From Aphrophora alni (lineage: Eukaryota > Arthropoda > Insecta > Hemiptera > Aphrophoridae): DNA of 64,000 nt. Positions 55,501 to 64,000 of this stretch are shown one piece after another. The number at the start of each line of letters is the position of its first letter. Positions within the stretch are counted from its first letter, which is position 1. A program made the translations under genes and the position numbers. The notes beneath the pieces are model-generated. The model worked only from the letters and a program-made list of their open reading frames with translations. It ran no database searches and had not been told where the DNA came from. The stretch is taken from assembly GCA_963513935.1 (NCBI GenBank), contig OY740777.1, positions 16,773,271 through 16,837,270 on the forward strand. Reading direction: 5' to 3'.

Positions 55501-58500
55501 TGATTATTGAGAAATTATTTGTCTTTAATCAACAATAAGAAGGATATTACGATCATAATCCATTTTACAGAAATTAATTGATAATTTTAAAGAAACGTCA
55601 AATATCAAAAGAAAATATTTAAATGAACTTTAAAATATCATAAAAAAATTATAAAACAATAATAGAGGCAACCACAAACAAGGCTCGCGATAGGTTTGTC
55701 GTGAAAAAATATCACACAAGGAGCAAATATCTATTGCCCCCGCAGTTAAATTTCATCTAACAACAACCAGACTCCATCTAACCAGATCAGAGTGACTTTG
55801 CAGGGTATCTAAAACTTCTGGTTCATCGCTCACACGGATGTAATATTATGACTTCTTTTAAAATAGTTTACAGTAGTGACCGATAGTTGGTTAAATATAA
55901 CATTAAAACTCGTGAATAGGGCATTAAATTACAATCGTGTAGCAAATCATTACCTGTTTTATTAAATTCCTTCCGAAATTTATATCCATTCCAAATTTCT
56001 TTCCGCGAGGCAAGTTATCATAAATAAAATTGTAGTACAACCATGGTTTAAAAACTCTGTCAACAACTTCTGCCTCGGACCTGGAAAAAAAAGTTAAATT
56101 ACATACCTAATATTTAATCATTACTAAATATAAAATAATAAATATGTTATTTTTAGTTAGACTTCAGCACGTTTGACGCTGAAAAATAGATCTGAAACTA
56201 TTTGGTATTTCATGATCAATAAATAGTTATTTTTCTCGTCAGATGATTGTTGATTTGAGACTGTATGAACATAATAATAGACGAAGAACTGGTAACATTT
56301 TATTATAAAATAGTTAGTTTTTTTCCAGATATTGTTGATTCGGTAATACGTCGTTAGTAGAGCCTATCAATTACAAATTAACTGTGCATAAACTCTCATG
56401 TAAATCATTTATGTGATTTCGATCAAAATACAGTGAATCAGGTCACCCGTGCCTAATGTATAGCGACTGAACCAAATGAGTTACAGCCTTCGTTTTAACT
56501 TAATCCCTTCTATTTATAGCCTGGAGAATTCAGTAAAAATGTATTCAAATTTTGAAAAAATGGCCCAAAAGCGCTTAGGGGGGGGGGGTGTTCGTTTATG
56601 TAAAATTTTCAAACGTAAAGGTAGGTCGAGTGATACATTATTTTAAAGGTTCACTGATCATATGAGAAAAAAGTTTAAACCTATCTTACTCTGTATATAC
56701 AGGGTGTTACAAAACGTCAAAAAAGTAGTGTTTTACAGTTAGTTTTATTGTTACCAAATAACATAACCTATATAAAATAAATTTTTATCCTTGAAAAGAT
56801 ACCTTTTCAAAAAATGTTCTTACGTTTACCCTTACTCAATATTTTTCAAATTTTAAAAATACAAATAATTTTGGAATAAAAACAGATTAAAACTCAAAAA
56901 GTCCAAATAGTAACTTTAGTCGTGAAACACAAATTGAAAAGGTTTTTCAAAAACAGAGATTTGTTAAATTTAACCGAAGATCTTATCACATTACATGTAA
57001 AATTATTTTAAAAATTTGAAACCATCTTACTTTTTCAGAATTGATATTAAAATATCAATGTCATGTTGATATTCAATTGCCCATTTTTTTGGTAAAGTGT
57101 TTCCTGAAATAAAACATAACTTCGATTAGAGAAATACGTTTTGGCCATTTTATATAAAAACAAATCATTTTACAGTGTCGTGACAGTGTAAATATCTTCA
57201 TAATATTTCATTATAATATTATTGTATAAAGATTGTAAAAATTCACAAAACGAGTTATTGTTTGTTAAAATCTAAAATTAAATATTTTAATATGCCTACA
57301 TTTAATTACCTAATGAAATATCGAAGCCTGTTTTCTCAAGATATGGATATATATCAAAATCTGGATTGTTGACTTCGCATTCCAACTCTTCACACAGATC
57401 CATTGTTTTTGAGAAAAACACATTCACAAAGGAAGGAAACATATTTGAAGAAAACATCGGATTCAGTAACTTCCTGTGATGTTTCCATCTCTTTCCTGCA
57501 ACAAACATTTTATCAGAAATGGTCTTCAATTTTCTTTTAATGTAGCATAAACTTCTAAAATAAAATATCAAAGTTTTATAAAACACTACACAGAGACCCA
57601 GTAGGTTTAAGTAGAGGAATATGTAATAAAAATAAGTAAGTTAAATCTTAAATTAATAGATACACATGAAGTATATGTTGCCGGTTTTCTGATAATTGGA
57701 ACATCCTAAGTAAACACTCAGTAAGTTAACTCACACGATATATGCATATACTTATTACTAATATATTTTGTATTAGGTATTATAATATATAATAAGTGCT
57801 ATTATAAGTGTTTTGAGAATGGAATATATCAGAAACGCGTCAATAAAAGTGAGAATAACGATGCTGGGAAAGACCAAACAATGTACTAATTTATTTAAAT
57901 TGTGCATTAATTTTATGTATTTAGTATGCGATTCTCCTATCTTAAATTACAAATTGGTAACAATTAATTATGTATATCAAAAATGTCTGGCAGAACTAAA
58001 AATATAATTAATTTCAGTACATTATCTACAGACTGTAATTAGTTTTACATTTTAATTTGATTAAGAAGTATTCCTAAATCTAAGTGAAAATTTTAATAAA
58101 TGAAGTAAACGCAAATGAGAACTAAAATCTATATTTATTATATATTTGTATATAAATAATTATATATTGATTTAGTTTTATGAATATTACCTTCACACGT
58201 TATGAGTCCATCTCCCATGGCAGTAGCCAAAATCTTGTAGAAAAATCCTTTCTCTACTTTGGTCTTACCGTTCAGCACAACCTATCCAATATTTATAAAT
58301 TTTTACTGTAAGATAAATAAATAAGGAACATTAATTTTCTTATATATTATTTTTACTTTACTCGAACAAGTGTGTTCCTACAACAATACTCAAAGTTATA
58401 AGTTTTATGATTGTATACTTTACTACAGTAAGTAATGTCTATTAAATATCGTTAGGCTGATCTACATAAAATATAGTGCAACGTAACAAAGCCTGTTTTA

Positions 58501-61500
58501 ATAAAATAGTTTTCAATATTAAGAAATGAAAATTTAAGTGAAAATCTAAATATTACATTAGTGATTATTTGGAACTTAATAGTGTAATAGAAATAAAATA
58601 ATAAAAGAGGATTTATATTTATAAACAATCTATAGGAACAACATGAAAGTTCTGACCTACATTAAAAATGAAACTCTGTATTGCGGTTTTTCTAACTTAT
58701 AATTTCAAAAGGTTTGTTTTGCTCTTGCGACGCTTATTGTGGTTTTAGCTTGTTTCACGTATGATCATCGGCTGATTTACTGTCAGTATATCGACTTCCC
58801 GTCACAGTAATTCCAGATTTTGTTACTAGGATTCGCTACTAATCATAGTTACTTCTCTTATGTATCAATGTTGGGTTAACAACAGTAGGCTAACAGGAAA
58901 TTGGGCCTTTACGGGAATACGTCAATTACACCGATTTACGACACTACTGTCAGCCATCTTGGTTTTGCTAGTGTAAACTGCACAGACATCTATCTAATCC
59001 GCCACCCCCTCCCCATGACCTCTGGATTGTATACAGTTGGGTACGTCAAATGGTGTGTGTGTCTGCGTGATTTGTGCCACAGTATAAGACAGAGACAACT
59101 AAAAGGCAGAAGTCGGTGTATTTTACATTAGCAAAACCAAAATGGCAACAGCTGGATTTTAAGTTGGTACATTTAACATAGTCCTATAAGAGCCCTTGTT
59201 ACGGACAGTTCCCCAGGTAGTCTACTAACAACGTAACTTTTAAGTCTCTATAGTGATTGAACTAGAAAGCTTTTGTAACATCGCGAGAGTTCTAGTCACT
59301 AAATAACAGAAAGTTCCTTGCGAAATATTAAACAAATTATTTTTTTCCGTATTTGAATTAATTGTGTTAATTTCGAAATTCACTAGAAATATGTTTGTAT
59401 TCTCTGTAAAAAAAAGTAGATTTTCAGTGAAAAGTCAGCATATACTGAACAAGTTAGTTCACTTGGTGGACAAGTTAGTGAACTTTTATTTGTTATCCTG
59501 TATAGAACAATTGGTTAGACAAAACCATTAGAAGTACACTTAATACAACTACCATCAAAGCAAGGATACTTCCTTAAACATATCTGCAAATGTGAGAAGA
59601 TTTTATCCACTGCAGAGTGTCTACACACATGAACTTGAACTATTTTTCCCTTTTCTCATTTCAACGAATGTTAGAGTCTATAGATTGTTTTATAGAGTAA
59701 ACATGAAGATTGTTAGAGTCTATAGATTGTTTTATAGAGTAAACATGAAGATTATTACAATCTCTTTTCGCTTCTGAAGGTAGTTGGATTTCTGCTGATA
59801 TCTTTGTGGTGGAGTTATTTTGTGATCTACGGCGAATAGATAAAAAAAGGAGGAATAATCAAACCACAATAGTACACGAGGAAGAGCTACGGCTAAAACG
59901 TGGTTGGCTAGTTACAGTTCAGGAGAGTTTATAAGGTACAGCCAGGAGAGGAAAGTATTTAGTGGGTTGTCCAAAGCGGTACTTCACACGCAAACACACA
60001 GCTAGGGTATACTCACCTCTATATCTTTAGGCTTAGAAATAATAGCGCAGAATTCGGGACCCATCCAATGTCCACAAACTGGTGTATATGTTTTACAATC
60101 TTCAACTAACTTCTGTAACATAGCTGAAAAATCAATATCAGTTTTTATTTGTTTCTTGTGAATTAATTTAAATACCAGTATGGAATGAGTCGTATGATGT
60201 CATATTACTCCGTTAAACATTCTCATCAGCCTGCCTAACAGAACTTTAATTAACATTCAGAACTTGTCATTCATATAAACGTAAAGAAAGTGTGTATTAC
60301 TACAGTAGCCTCACGATGTTTTTACATTAGGTTGATTAGTTTTTTTATAACTACTCTTCCCTCTGAATTATTTGTCTATCTGTTGTACACTAATGTAGTA
60401 TCCTTTAATTCATTATACATAACATACAGGCAGACAGACAGACCAATAGGAATAAGTATGCTTCTCTTAACACAAACTTGATCATCTTAGACTTTACGCT
60501 TTTACATTTTTATATATTGCAACCGAAACTTCATTATTTTTTGTTAAACCCGGGGACACTCCCAAAATATTGAAAAAATAATTTCTGTGCTAGATTGGCT
60601 GACATCAAAAGTTTTAAGACAGGTTGTACAGTTTAAATTGTGATTACTACATCTGATTTAATTGGGATTTAAAAAAAACAAAAACAATTAAACGAATTGC
60701 TAATTTCAAAGTCATGAAAAATTAAAATTTGGTTTATAATATTAACAAAAATCATAAATATATTACGTAGAGGGTTTTTAAACGAGTCAAAAACCCAAAC
60801 GCTTTTCTTAATGTAAAACATATACAATGTATTTGGTATATAAGTCTACAAATCCTTAGGTTAAGCTTAACAAGTAGTTAACATGCCAGTCTTCCACAAT
60901 TTTTTGTATAGTGTGGTTTATTGAAATATAATCTTTCAAAATTTGTGGAGGACACCGGGGTTCACCCCAAAAGTTAACATAAAGGGTTATGTTAACCTAA
61001 ATCAAAATACTTGAAACCGTACAGTTTAATGTGATAAAGTGTTTGTTAAATGAAACACAATTTTTCCTCTAGGTATGTCTGTCTGAATATTTTAAAATAA
61101 TTTTGAATTAAATTGTAACTTCCATCAACAATTTTAAAATGCGGTTTTACAATAGAATACAAAAGTTAATTGTTGAAAATCAAAAGGTTATAAATATCAC
61201 AATTGTGACATTTTAAACGGTTTTCAAAAGTTACTAATAATCAATCAATTAGCTTGAGTATCTGTACACGTTTATTCCAGGGTCGAGATGTTAAGAACCA
61301 GATTTATAATAATTTGTTTATGTGACCTAGTTATTTTGTTTTATTTAGCAGAATTACAAAAAAAAATTTAATATTTATATCATGTTTGGAATTTCTGACA
61401 GAAACATTTTAAATATTTGAATGTATTAAAATAACTCTATACATTACTGTTTGTCGTAGCTCCAATATACTGATATGAAGTGCCAATTAATGGCAATGGT

Positions 61501-61622
61501 CTCGGGCCTGGAACCTTCAGTGCCAGCTTTAAAAATTCATCGCTGTAGGTACAAAACTTCCTGTATATATAGATTATTAATGTCAGGATTAGGACGAGAA
61601 ACAACCATAACTCACTGATCAT
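49394..61622 (-). CDS. Clan 4 (CYP4-like) cytochrome P450, copy B, 12 coding exons
   Basis: Paralogue of the gene at 22463-36739, on the opposite strand and convergent with it. All 12 exons have the same lengths and phases as copy A, giving 1521 nt and 506 residues with no stop or frameshift. The membrane anchor, VPGPRPLPLIG hinge, W128/R132, DTST I-helix segment, E368/R371 and heme loop with C449 are all kept. It differs from copy A at about 58 residues (roughly 88-89% identity): exons 10-12 have only about 4 changes, while exons 4-7 have about 40. It lacks the Gypsy element, but its introns carry other insertions (Penelope relic, telomere-like tract, 458-bp inverted-repeat element). A role as a second ER monooxygenase with altered substrate range is an inference. 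Confidence 0.93.
50675..50854 (-). CDS. P450 copy B, coding exon 11
   Basis: Acceptor TCTTCTAG, donor GTGAGA. Contains FNPDNFLPE and the heme loop PFSSGPRNCI; same protein sequence as copy A. Confidence 0.94.
51436..51610 (-). CDS. P450 copy B, coding exon 10
   Basis: Acceptor TTGTTTCAG, donor GTAAAT. K helix KEGLRLYPPVPYVSRR; one change (M to L) from copy A. Confidence 0.93.
52499..52567 (-). CDS. P450 copy B, coding exon 9
   Basis: Acceptor TTTTTCAG, donor GTAAAA. I-helix AVDTSTAAVGF. The following intron (888 bp) is the empty-site counterpart of the retrotransposon-bearing intron in copy A. Confidence 0.9.
53152..53252 (-). CDS. P450 copy B, coding exon 8
   Basis: Acceptor TTATTATAG, donor GTAAGT. 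Includes FTVEDLTDEVVNIMAA. Confidence 0.9.
53388..53454 (-). CDS. P450 copy B, coding exon 7
   Basis: Acceptor ATTTTCAG in the homologous position, donor GTAATA; 67 nt, six of 22 residues differ from copy A. Confidence 0.85.
53950..54152 (+). repeat. Interstitial (TTAGG)n telomere-type tract in intron 6 of copy B
   Basis: About 200 bp of GGTTA units with frequent GGATA and a few GGTTG/AGATT variants. TTAGG is the canonical arthropod telomere repeat. Intron 6 of copy A (27023-27938) has no such tract, so it arrived after the duplication or was lost from copy A. Confidence 0.9.
54890..55347. mobile_element. 458-bp inverted-repeat element with TTATA target duplication
   Basis: 34-bp terminal inverted repeats are perfect: GCAATGACTACATAAATACT onward at 54890-54923, mirrored at 55314-55347. 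A weaker match extends inward to about 60 bp (…CTACGCTT). TTATA flanks both ends (54885-54889 and 55348-55352). It lies in intron 6 of copy B and is absent from copy A. No transposase is visible; a small - strand open frame (54985-55233) has no known domain. It is a MITE-like non-autonomous DNA transposon of unassigned superfamily. Confidence 0.75.
55954..56080 (-). CDS. P450 copy B, coding exon 6
   Basis: Acceptor TTTTCCAG, donor GTAATG. Contains KPWLYYNFIYDNLPRGKKFG; 11 of 43 residues differ from copy A. Confidence 0.9.
56435..56980. repeat. Copy-B-specific insertion in intron 5
   Basis: Copy A reads directly from GTTAAGATC to TATTTTGATCGAAATC, whereas copy B has about 545 extra bp. The insert contains a G run (56579-56588) and TATACAGGGTGTTACAAAA at about 56696-56714. 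I see no terminal repeats. Confidence 0.5.
57031..57103 (-). CDS. P450 copy B, coding exon 5
   Basis: Acceptor TTATTTCAG, donor GTAAGA; 73 nt as in copy A, but about half the residues differ (GNTLPKKWAIEYQHDIDILI against ANAIPKKYESEHLHGREILL). Confidence 0.85.
57310..57495 (-). CDS. P450 copy B, coding exon 4
   Basis: Acceptor TGTTGCAG, donor GTAATT. C helix WKHHR, then KLLNPMFSS; 11 of 62 residues differ from copy A. Confidence 0.92.
58191..58281 (-). CDS. P450 copy B, coding exon 3
   Basis: Acceptor TTGGATAG, donor GTAATA. VVLNGKTKVEKGFF...MGDGLITCE; four changes from copy A. Confidence 0.9.
58450..60000. other. Intron 2 of copy B, diverged or inserted sequence
   Basis: Most of this 1735-bp intron does not align with intron 2 of copy A. 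It contains one perfect 42-bp tandem duplication (59670-59753) and no recognised transposon. Confidence 0.4.
59670..59753. repeat. 42-bp tandem duplication in intron 2 of copy B
   Basis: Two identical adjacent units starting GTTAGAGTCTATAGATTGTT at 59670 and 59712. Confidence 0.9.
60017..60123 (-). CDS. P450 copy B, coding exon 2
   Basis: Acceptor TTTTTCAG, donor GTGAGT. CGHWMGPEFCAIISKPKDIE; two changes from copy A. Confidence 0.9.
60545..60975. repeat. Possible imperfect inverted-repeat element in intron 1 of copy B
   Basis: AACCCGGGGACACTCCCAAA at about 60545 is loosely mirrored by GGAGGACACCGGGGTTCACC near 60950. The interior does not align with copy A intron 1 and has no ORF. A degraded MITE is possible. 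Confidence 0.3.
61448..61622 (-). CDS. P450 copy B, coding exon 1
   Basis: Start ATG at 61622 after acceptor ATTGTTACAG; donor GTAATG. Membrane anchor and VPGPRPLPLIG hinge; two changes from copy A. Confidence 0.88.
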
Positions 61623-62010
61623 TGTGACTACAATCTGTAACAATCATGTTAAAAGTCTTCATTTATTTAGTTCCTTTCAAAAGATATTGAAAATTAATAA
61701 TAATACTATTGATAATAATAATATAATTTCTTTTAAATGAAGGAAAATTAAAACATAAATACTTTTTTATATGATCAGAAAAATATAATTATAATTGAAA
61801 ATCAAATTTAGTTAATGGAAAGAGAACAAGTGTTGTTAAGTGCAGTATACAAAAACATTCACGCACATATATACATACGTACATAGAAAGATAAAAAATT
61901 TTCATTACTGTTGAGACCAATGGTTGGTGGAATTCCATGTTTAAAGATAATAAAACACAATTTTTTTTTATTTTGTAATATCCACTTTTTATTAGTCTAG
62001 CCGACCAATG

Positions 62011-62040
62011 GTTTCGCCTGCTAAGGCATTGACGAGGGTG
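62011..62040 (-). other. Stem-loop with GAAAC downstream of the Penelope relic
   Basis: On the - strand a 3-bp GCC/GGC stem with 6-nt loop is followed by GAAAC, about 220 bp after the GIY-YIG stop. It has the same layout as 8165-8200. The hammerhead CTGATGA box is not intact. Confidence 0.35.
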
Positions 62041-62248
62041 TATTACAGACTGAAGAAAAAAGAAAAAACATAAAACCTTAAAACTAGAGGGTGGGAGTTA
62101 GGATACAATGAATGGAAGGTTGGGGAAATACCCGGCCTGGGCAATGACCGTAGGAACAATACATAATGGGAAAAACAGTTGATTGTTCTAAGTACAAATA
62201 ATTTTTAAAGGTTTAACTTTTAACTAATGGAAAGTTATACAAATCTAA

Positions 62249-62850
62249 CTAGTCATTTAAAACTAAATTAGGATTACAGTATCTTATTCTTTTAATTTCT
62301 AAGCTCTCCAAAGCATTCAATTTCCTACCTTTATTATCAAAATGTAATATTTTAAAATCTACACTTGAATTAAAATCAGACACTTGATGTAATCTTAAAT
62401 GATTTGAAAAACTGGAATCTTCATATCCTAACCGCCAACTTCTTTCATGTTCACTTAATCTAGATTTAAAATTACGTCCTGTTTGACCTACATAACATGA
62501 ATTACATATTTTGCAAGTTATCTTATATACACCACTTCTCAACATTTTGTTAATTTTATCTTTAGAATTATTTAAAATCTTACCTAAACTATTACTACAA
62601 TAAAATGCCGGCCTACACTCTGTTTCCCTATTTAAAATATTTCCAACTTTTTGGCTAACATTTCCTAGATAGTTAACTTTCCGCCATTTAGCGCTATTTT
62701 TAACCGAAGTTGGAAAAATAAGTTGCCTTGCATTCATCTTAAGTTTTTTTCTTTAGCATTTTATTAATAATATTTACGTCATATTCATTATTAATAGCTA
62801 TTTGTTGAATGCAACTTAGTTCTTTATTGAAATCAGAGTCAGACATTGGA
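62249..62850 (-). pseudogene. Penelope-like element C-terminal relic with GIY-YIG endonuclease
   Basis: It lies in the 5' UTR intron of copy B, in the same orientation as the gene. The - strand reads NKELSCIQQIAINNEYDVNI (end of the reverse-transcriptase region, near 62830-62775), then shifts frame in an A run near 62745-62752. It continues open for 162 codons to 62249. That part holds SGVYKITCKICNSCYVGQTG, the GIY-YIG signature with its linked cysteines (CKIC), followed by a FKSRLSEHE helix. The catalytic half of the reverse transcriptase is missing, so the element is 5'-truncated as usual for Penelope-like insertions. The insertion is absent from copy A. Confidence 0.82.
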
Positions 62851-63281
62851 ATAAATAAATAAAGACAATGATTTATAGTATACACTTGGTGTTTCGTATA
62901 TTACTAATTCACAAAGAGGCCATTTTTGTGTTAAGATATATGAGGCTCAAATATTTCATTATTATACTCCCAGATGATTTTATTTTCCCCACAATTATTT
63001 ATCGATACATGTAGTTCGTAAATGTGAGATATTAAAAATTAATACATTGATGCTTTCTAGTTTTGTATAATCAGTTGTGTATAATTTGACACTAGAAGTT
63101 ACAGTTTTATATTGTATAGTTTTTATAATTTTATATCATAAACACAAACTAACAGACTGGACATTTTATAATTAAATTTAACAAAACACAAGTGTGACAA
63201 GATTAAAAGTTTAACTTTCAAATACAATTATATCAGTATCTCCCTAACAATAAGTGCGGCAATAAATTATCTGCTACTTAC

Positions 63282-63350
63282 CTTATAATTCTTATTTTAT
63301 CAAGCAGTAGTTCATGAAACAAAACTTACAATGTTATGACACACATTGAA
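63282..63350 (-). other. Non-coding first exon of P450 copy B
   Basis: It ends ...GAATTATAAG with donor GTAAGTAGCAG reading down from 63281, identical to copy A. The start is uncertain because the initiator region has diverged. Confidence 0.5.
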
Positions 63351-63395
63351 CACAAAACTCAAATCACGTTGTCATCTGCACGTTCTATATATATT
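63333..63395 (-). promoter_or_regulatory. Core promoter region of P450 copy B, diverged
   Basis: The TATATATA run is kept (63386-63394), but the TCAGT initiator of copy A is replaced by TTCAATGTGTG, and the spacing is about 8 bp longer. The sequence between TATA and the first exon is otherwise poorly conserved. Confidence 0.4.
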
Positions 63396-64000
63396 TACAT
63401 ACAAACAATTGAGTCTGAAATTCTCACATACAAAATTAGGGACCTAATTAATTTCAAATTCGTGGAGTTTTAATTTTTAAAAAAGCATGGGAAGTAGTAT
63501 TTACGAAAATTTGTAAGAGTACGCAGCATGCTTTTTTGAGGCATGGATGGAGTTTTTAAAAGTAAATAGTTGATAGTTACTTTTCATAAGTGTAAGAAAA
63601 CTGGTAGTACATTATTATCAAATTACTAAATCATTTATTCTATCTTAAAATTATTTTTTTTACTTTTTATACTTGTTAGACATTTTTTAATAAGAGCATG
63701 ATTAATTTTTTTTTTTATTTTGTTCTTTTTATTCATAGTATGACTGTATTTATATCTAAATCTGATTTCAATTATATATGAATTACATAAAAATTAATAA
63801 CATTTAAAACTATACGTATGGATTAAATTATAATTTTCATATTTCACAATATGCTCACCTGCACGCACACACAGCAAAAATGTAATCAAGTAAATGTAAA
63901 AGTACAAGACAGATTCTAATATTCTATAATTGAGCCCCTTCACAATGCAACCCGAATAGACTTTCCGTTGATCTTATCCCGTATCAACCATAGTGAGAAA
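63396..64000. other. Upstream flank of copy B, no gene seen
   Basis: It aligns with 19985-20520 of arm A up to about 63900. It may contain distal regulatory sequence shared by the two genes; no specific site is assigned. Confidence 0.45.

Larger units (their letters stand above)
49107..63900 (-). repeat. Inverted duplication arm B
   Basis: Reverse-complement partner of 19980-37042. Homology starts at the (TG)n/(CG)n tract at 49107-49134, and can be followed through the whole gene and promoter to about 63900, where GATTACATTTTTG matches arm A at 19985. The last 100 bp of the window show no clear match. Confidence 0.85.

Noticed and set aside
58901..59131. 76-codon + strand open frame in intron 2 of copy B
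   Set aside because: No recognisable domain; it lies inside non-aligning intron sequence and has no splice support.

Overview
The window is AT-rich, intron-rich eukaryotic DNA, almost certainly from an insect. The evidence is a pair of CYP4-like (clan 4) cytochrome P450 genes with short exons and GT-AG introns, a degenerate (TTAGG)n telomere-type tract, and relics of a Ty3/Gypsy LTR retrotransposon, Penelope-like elements and a Tc/mariner transposase. The species cannot be named from the sequence.

The central structure is a large inverted duplication. Arm A (about 19980-37042, + strand) and arm B (about 49107-63900, - strand, running close to the window end) each carry one complete P450 gene with promoter region, a non-coding first exon, 12 coding exons and a 3' UTR. 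The two genes converge tail to tail across a spacer of about 12 kb. In both copies the 12 coding exons have identical lengths (175, 107, 91, 186, 73, 127, 67, 101, 69, 175, 180 and 170 nt) and predict a 506-residue protein. By my count the proteins differ at roughly 58 positions, concentrated in exons 4-7. The membrane anchor, WxxxR, ExxR and heme-cysteine loop are intact in both. The CYP4 I-helix glutamate is alanine in both, and the usual E-helix segment is shortened. The introns differ by copy-specific insertions. Copy A intron 9 holds a 4.9-kb Gypsy element with near-identical LTRs, a 5-bp target duplication and one in-frame stop; copy B has the empty site. Copy B holds a telomere-like tract, a 458-bp inverted-repeat element and a Penelope-like GIY-YIG relic.

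Region by region: 1-1985 is AT-rich with a small tandem repeat. 1988-5955 is a 63-bp minisatellite of about 63 units, open in several frames. 6055-19980 is gene-free DNA with dispersed repeats, a Penelope-like relic near 8.3-8.6 kb and a diverged tandem duplication of about 1.4 kb at 15.6-18.5 kb. 19980-37042 is arm A. 37042-49107 is the spacer, with a dead Tc/mariner transposase, three minisatellites (47-bp, degenerate GGATCTGAGAGGAT-type, 15-bp), a 169-bp direct repeat pair and a perfect hairpin. 49107-64000 is arm B. The only intact host genes I can support are the two P450s, which probably encode ER-bound monooxygenases. Everything else is repeat, transposon or featureless AT-rich DNA.
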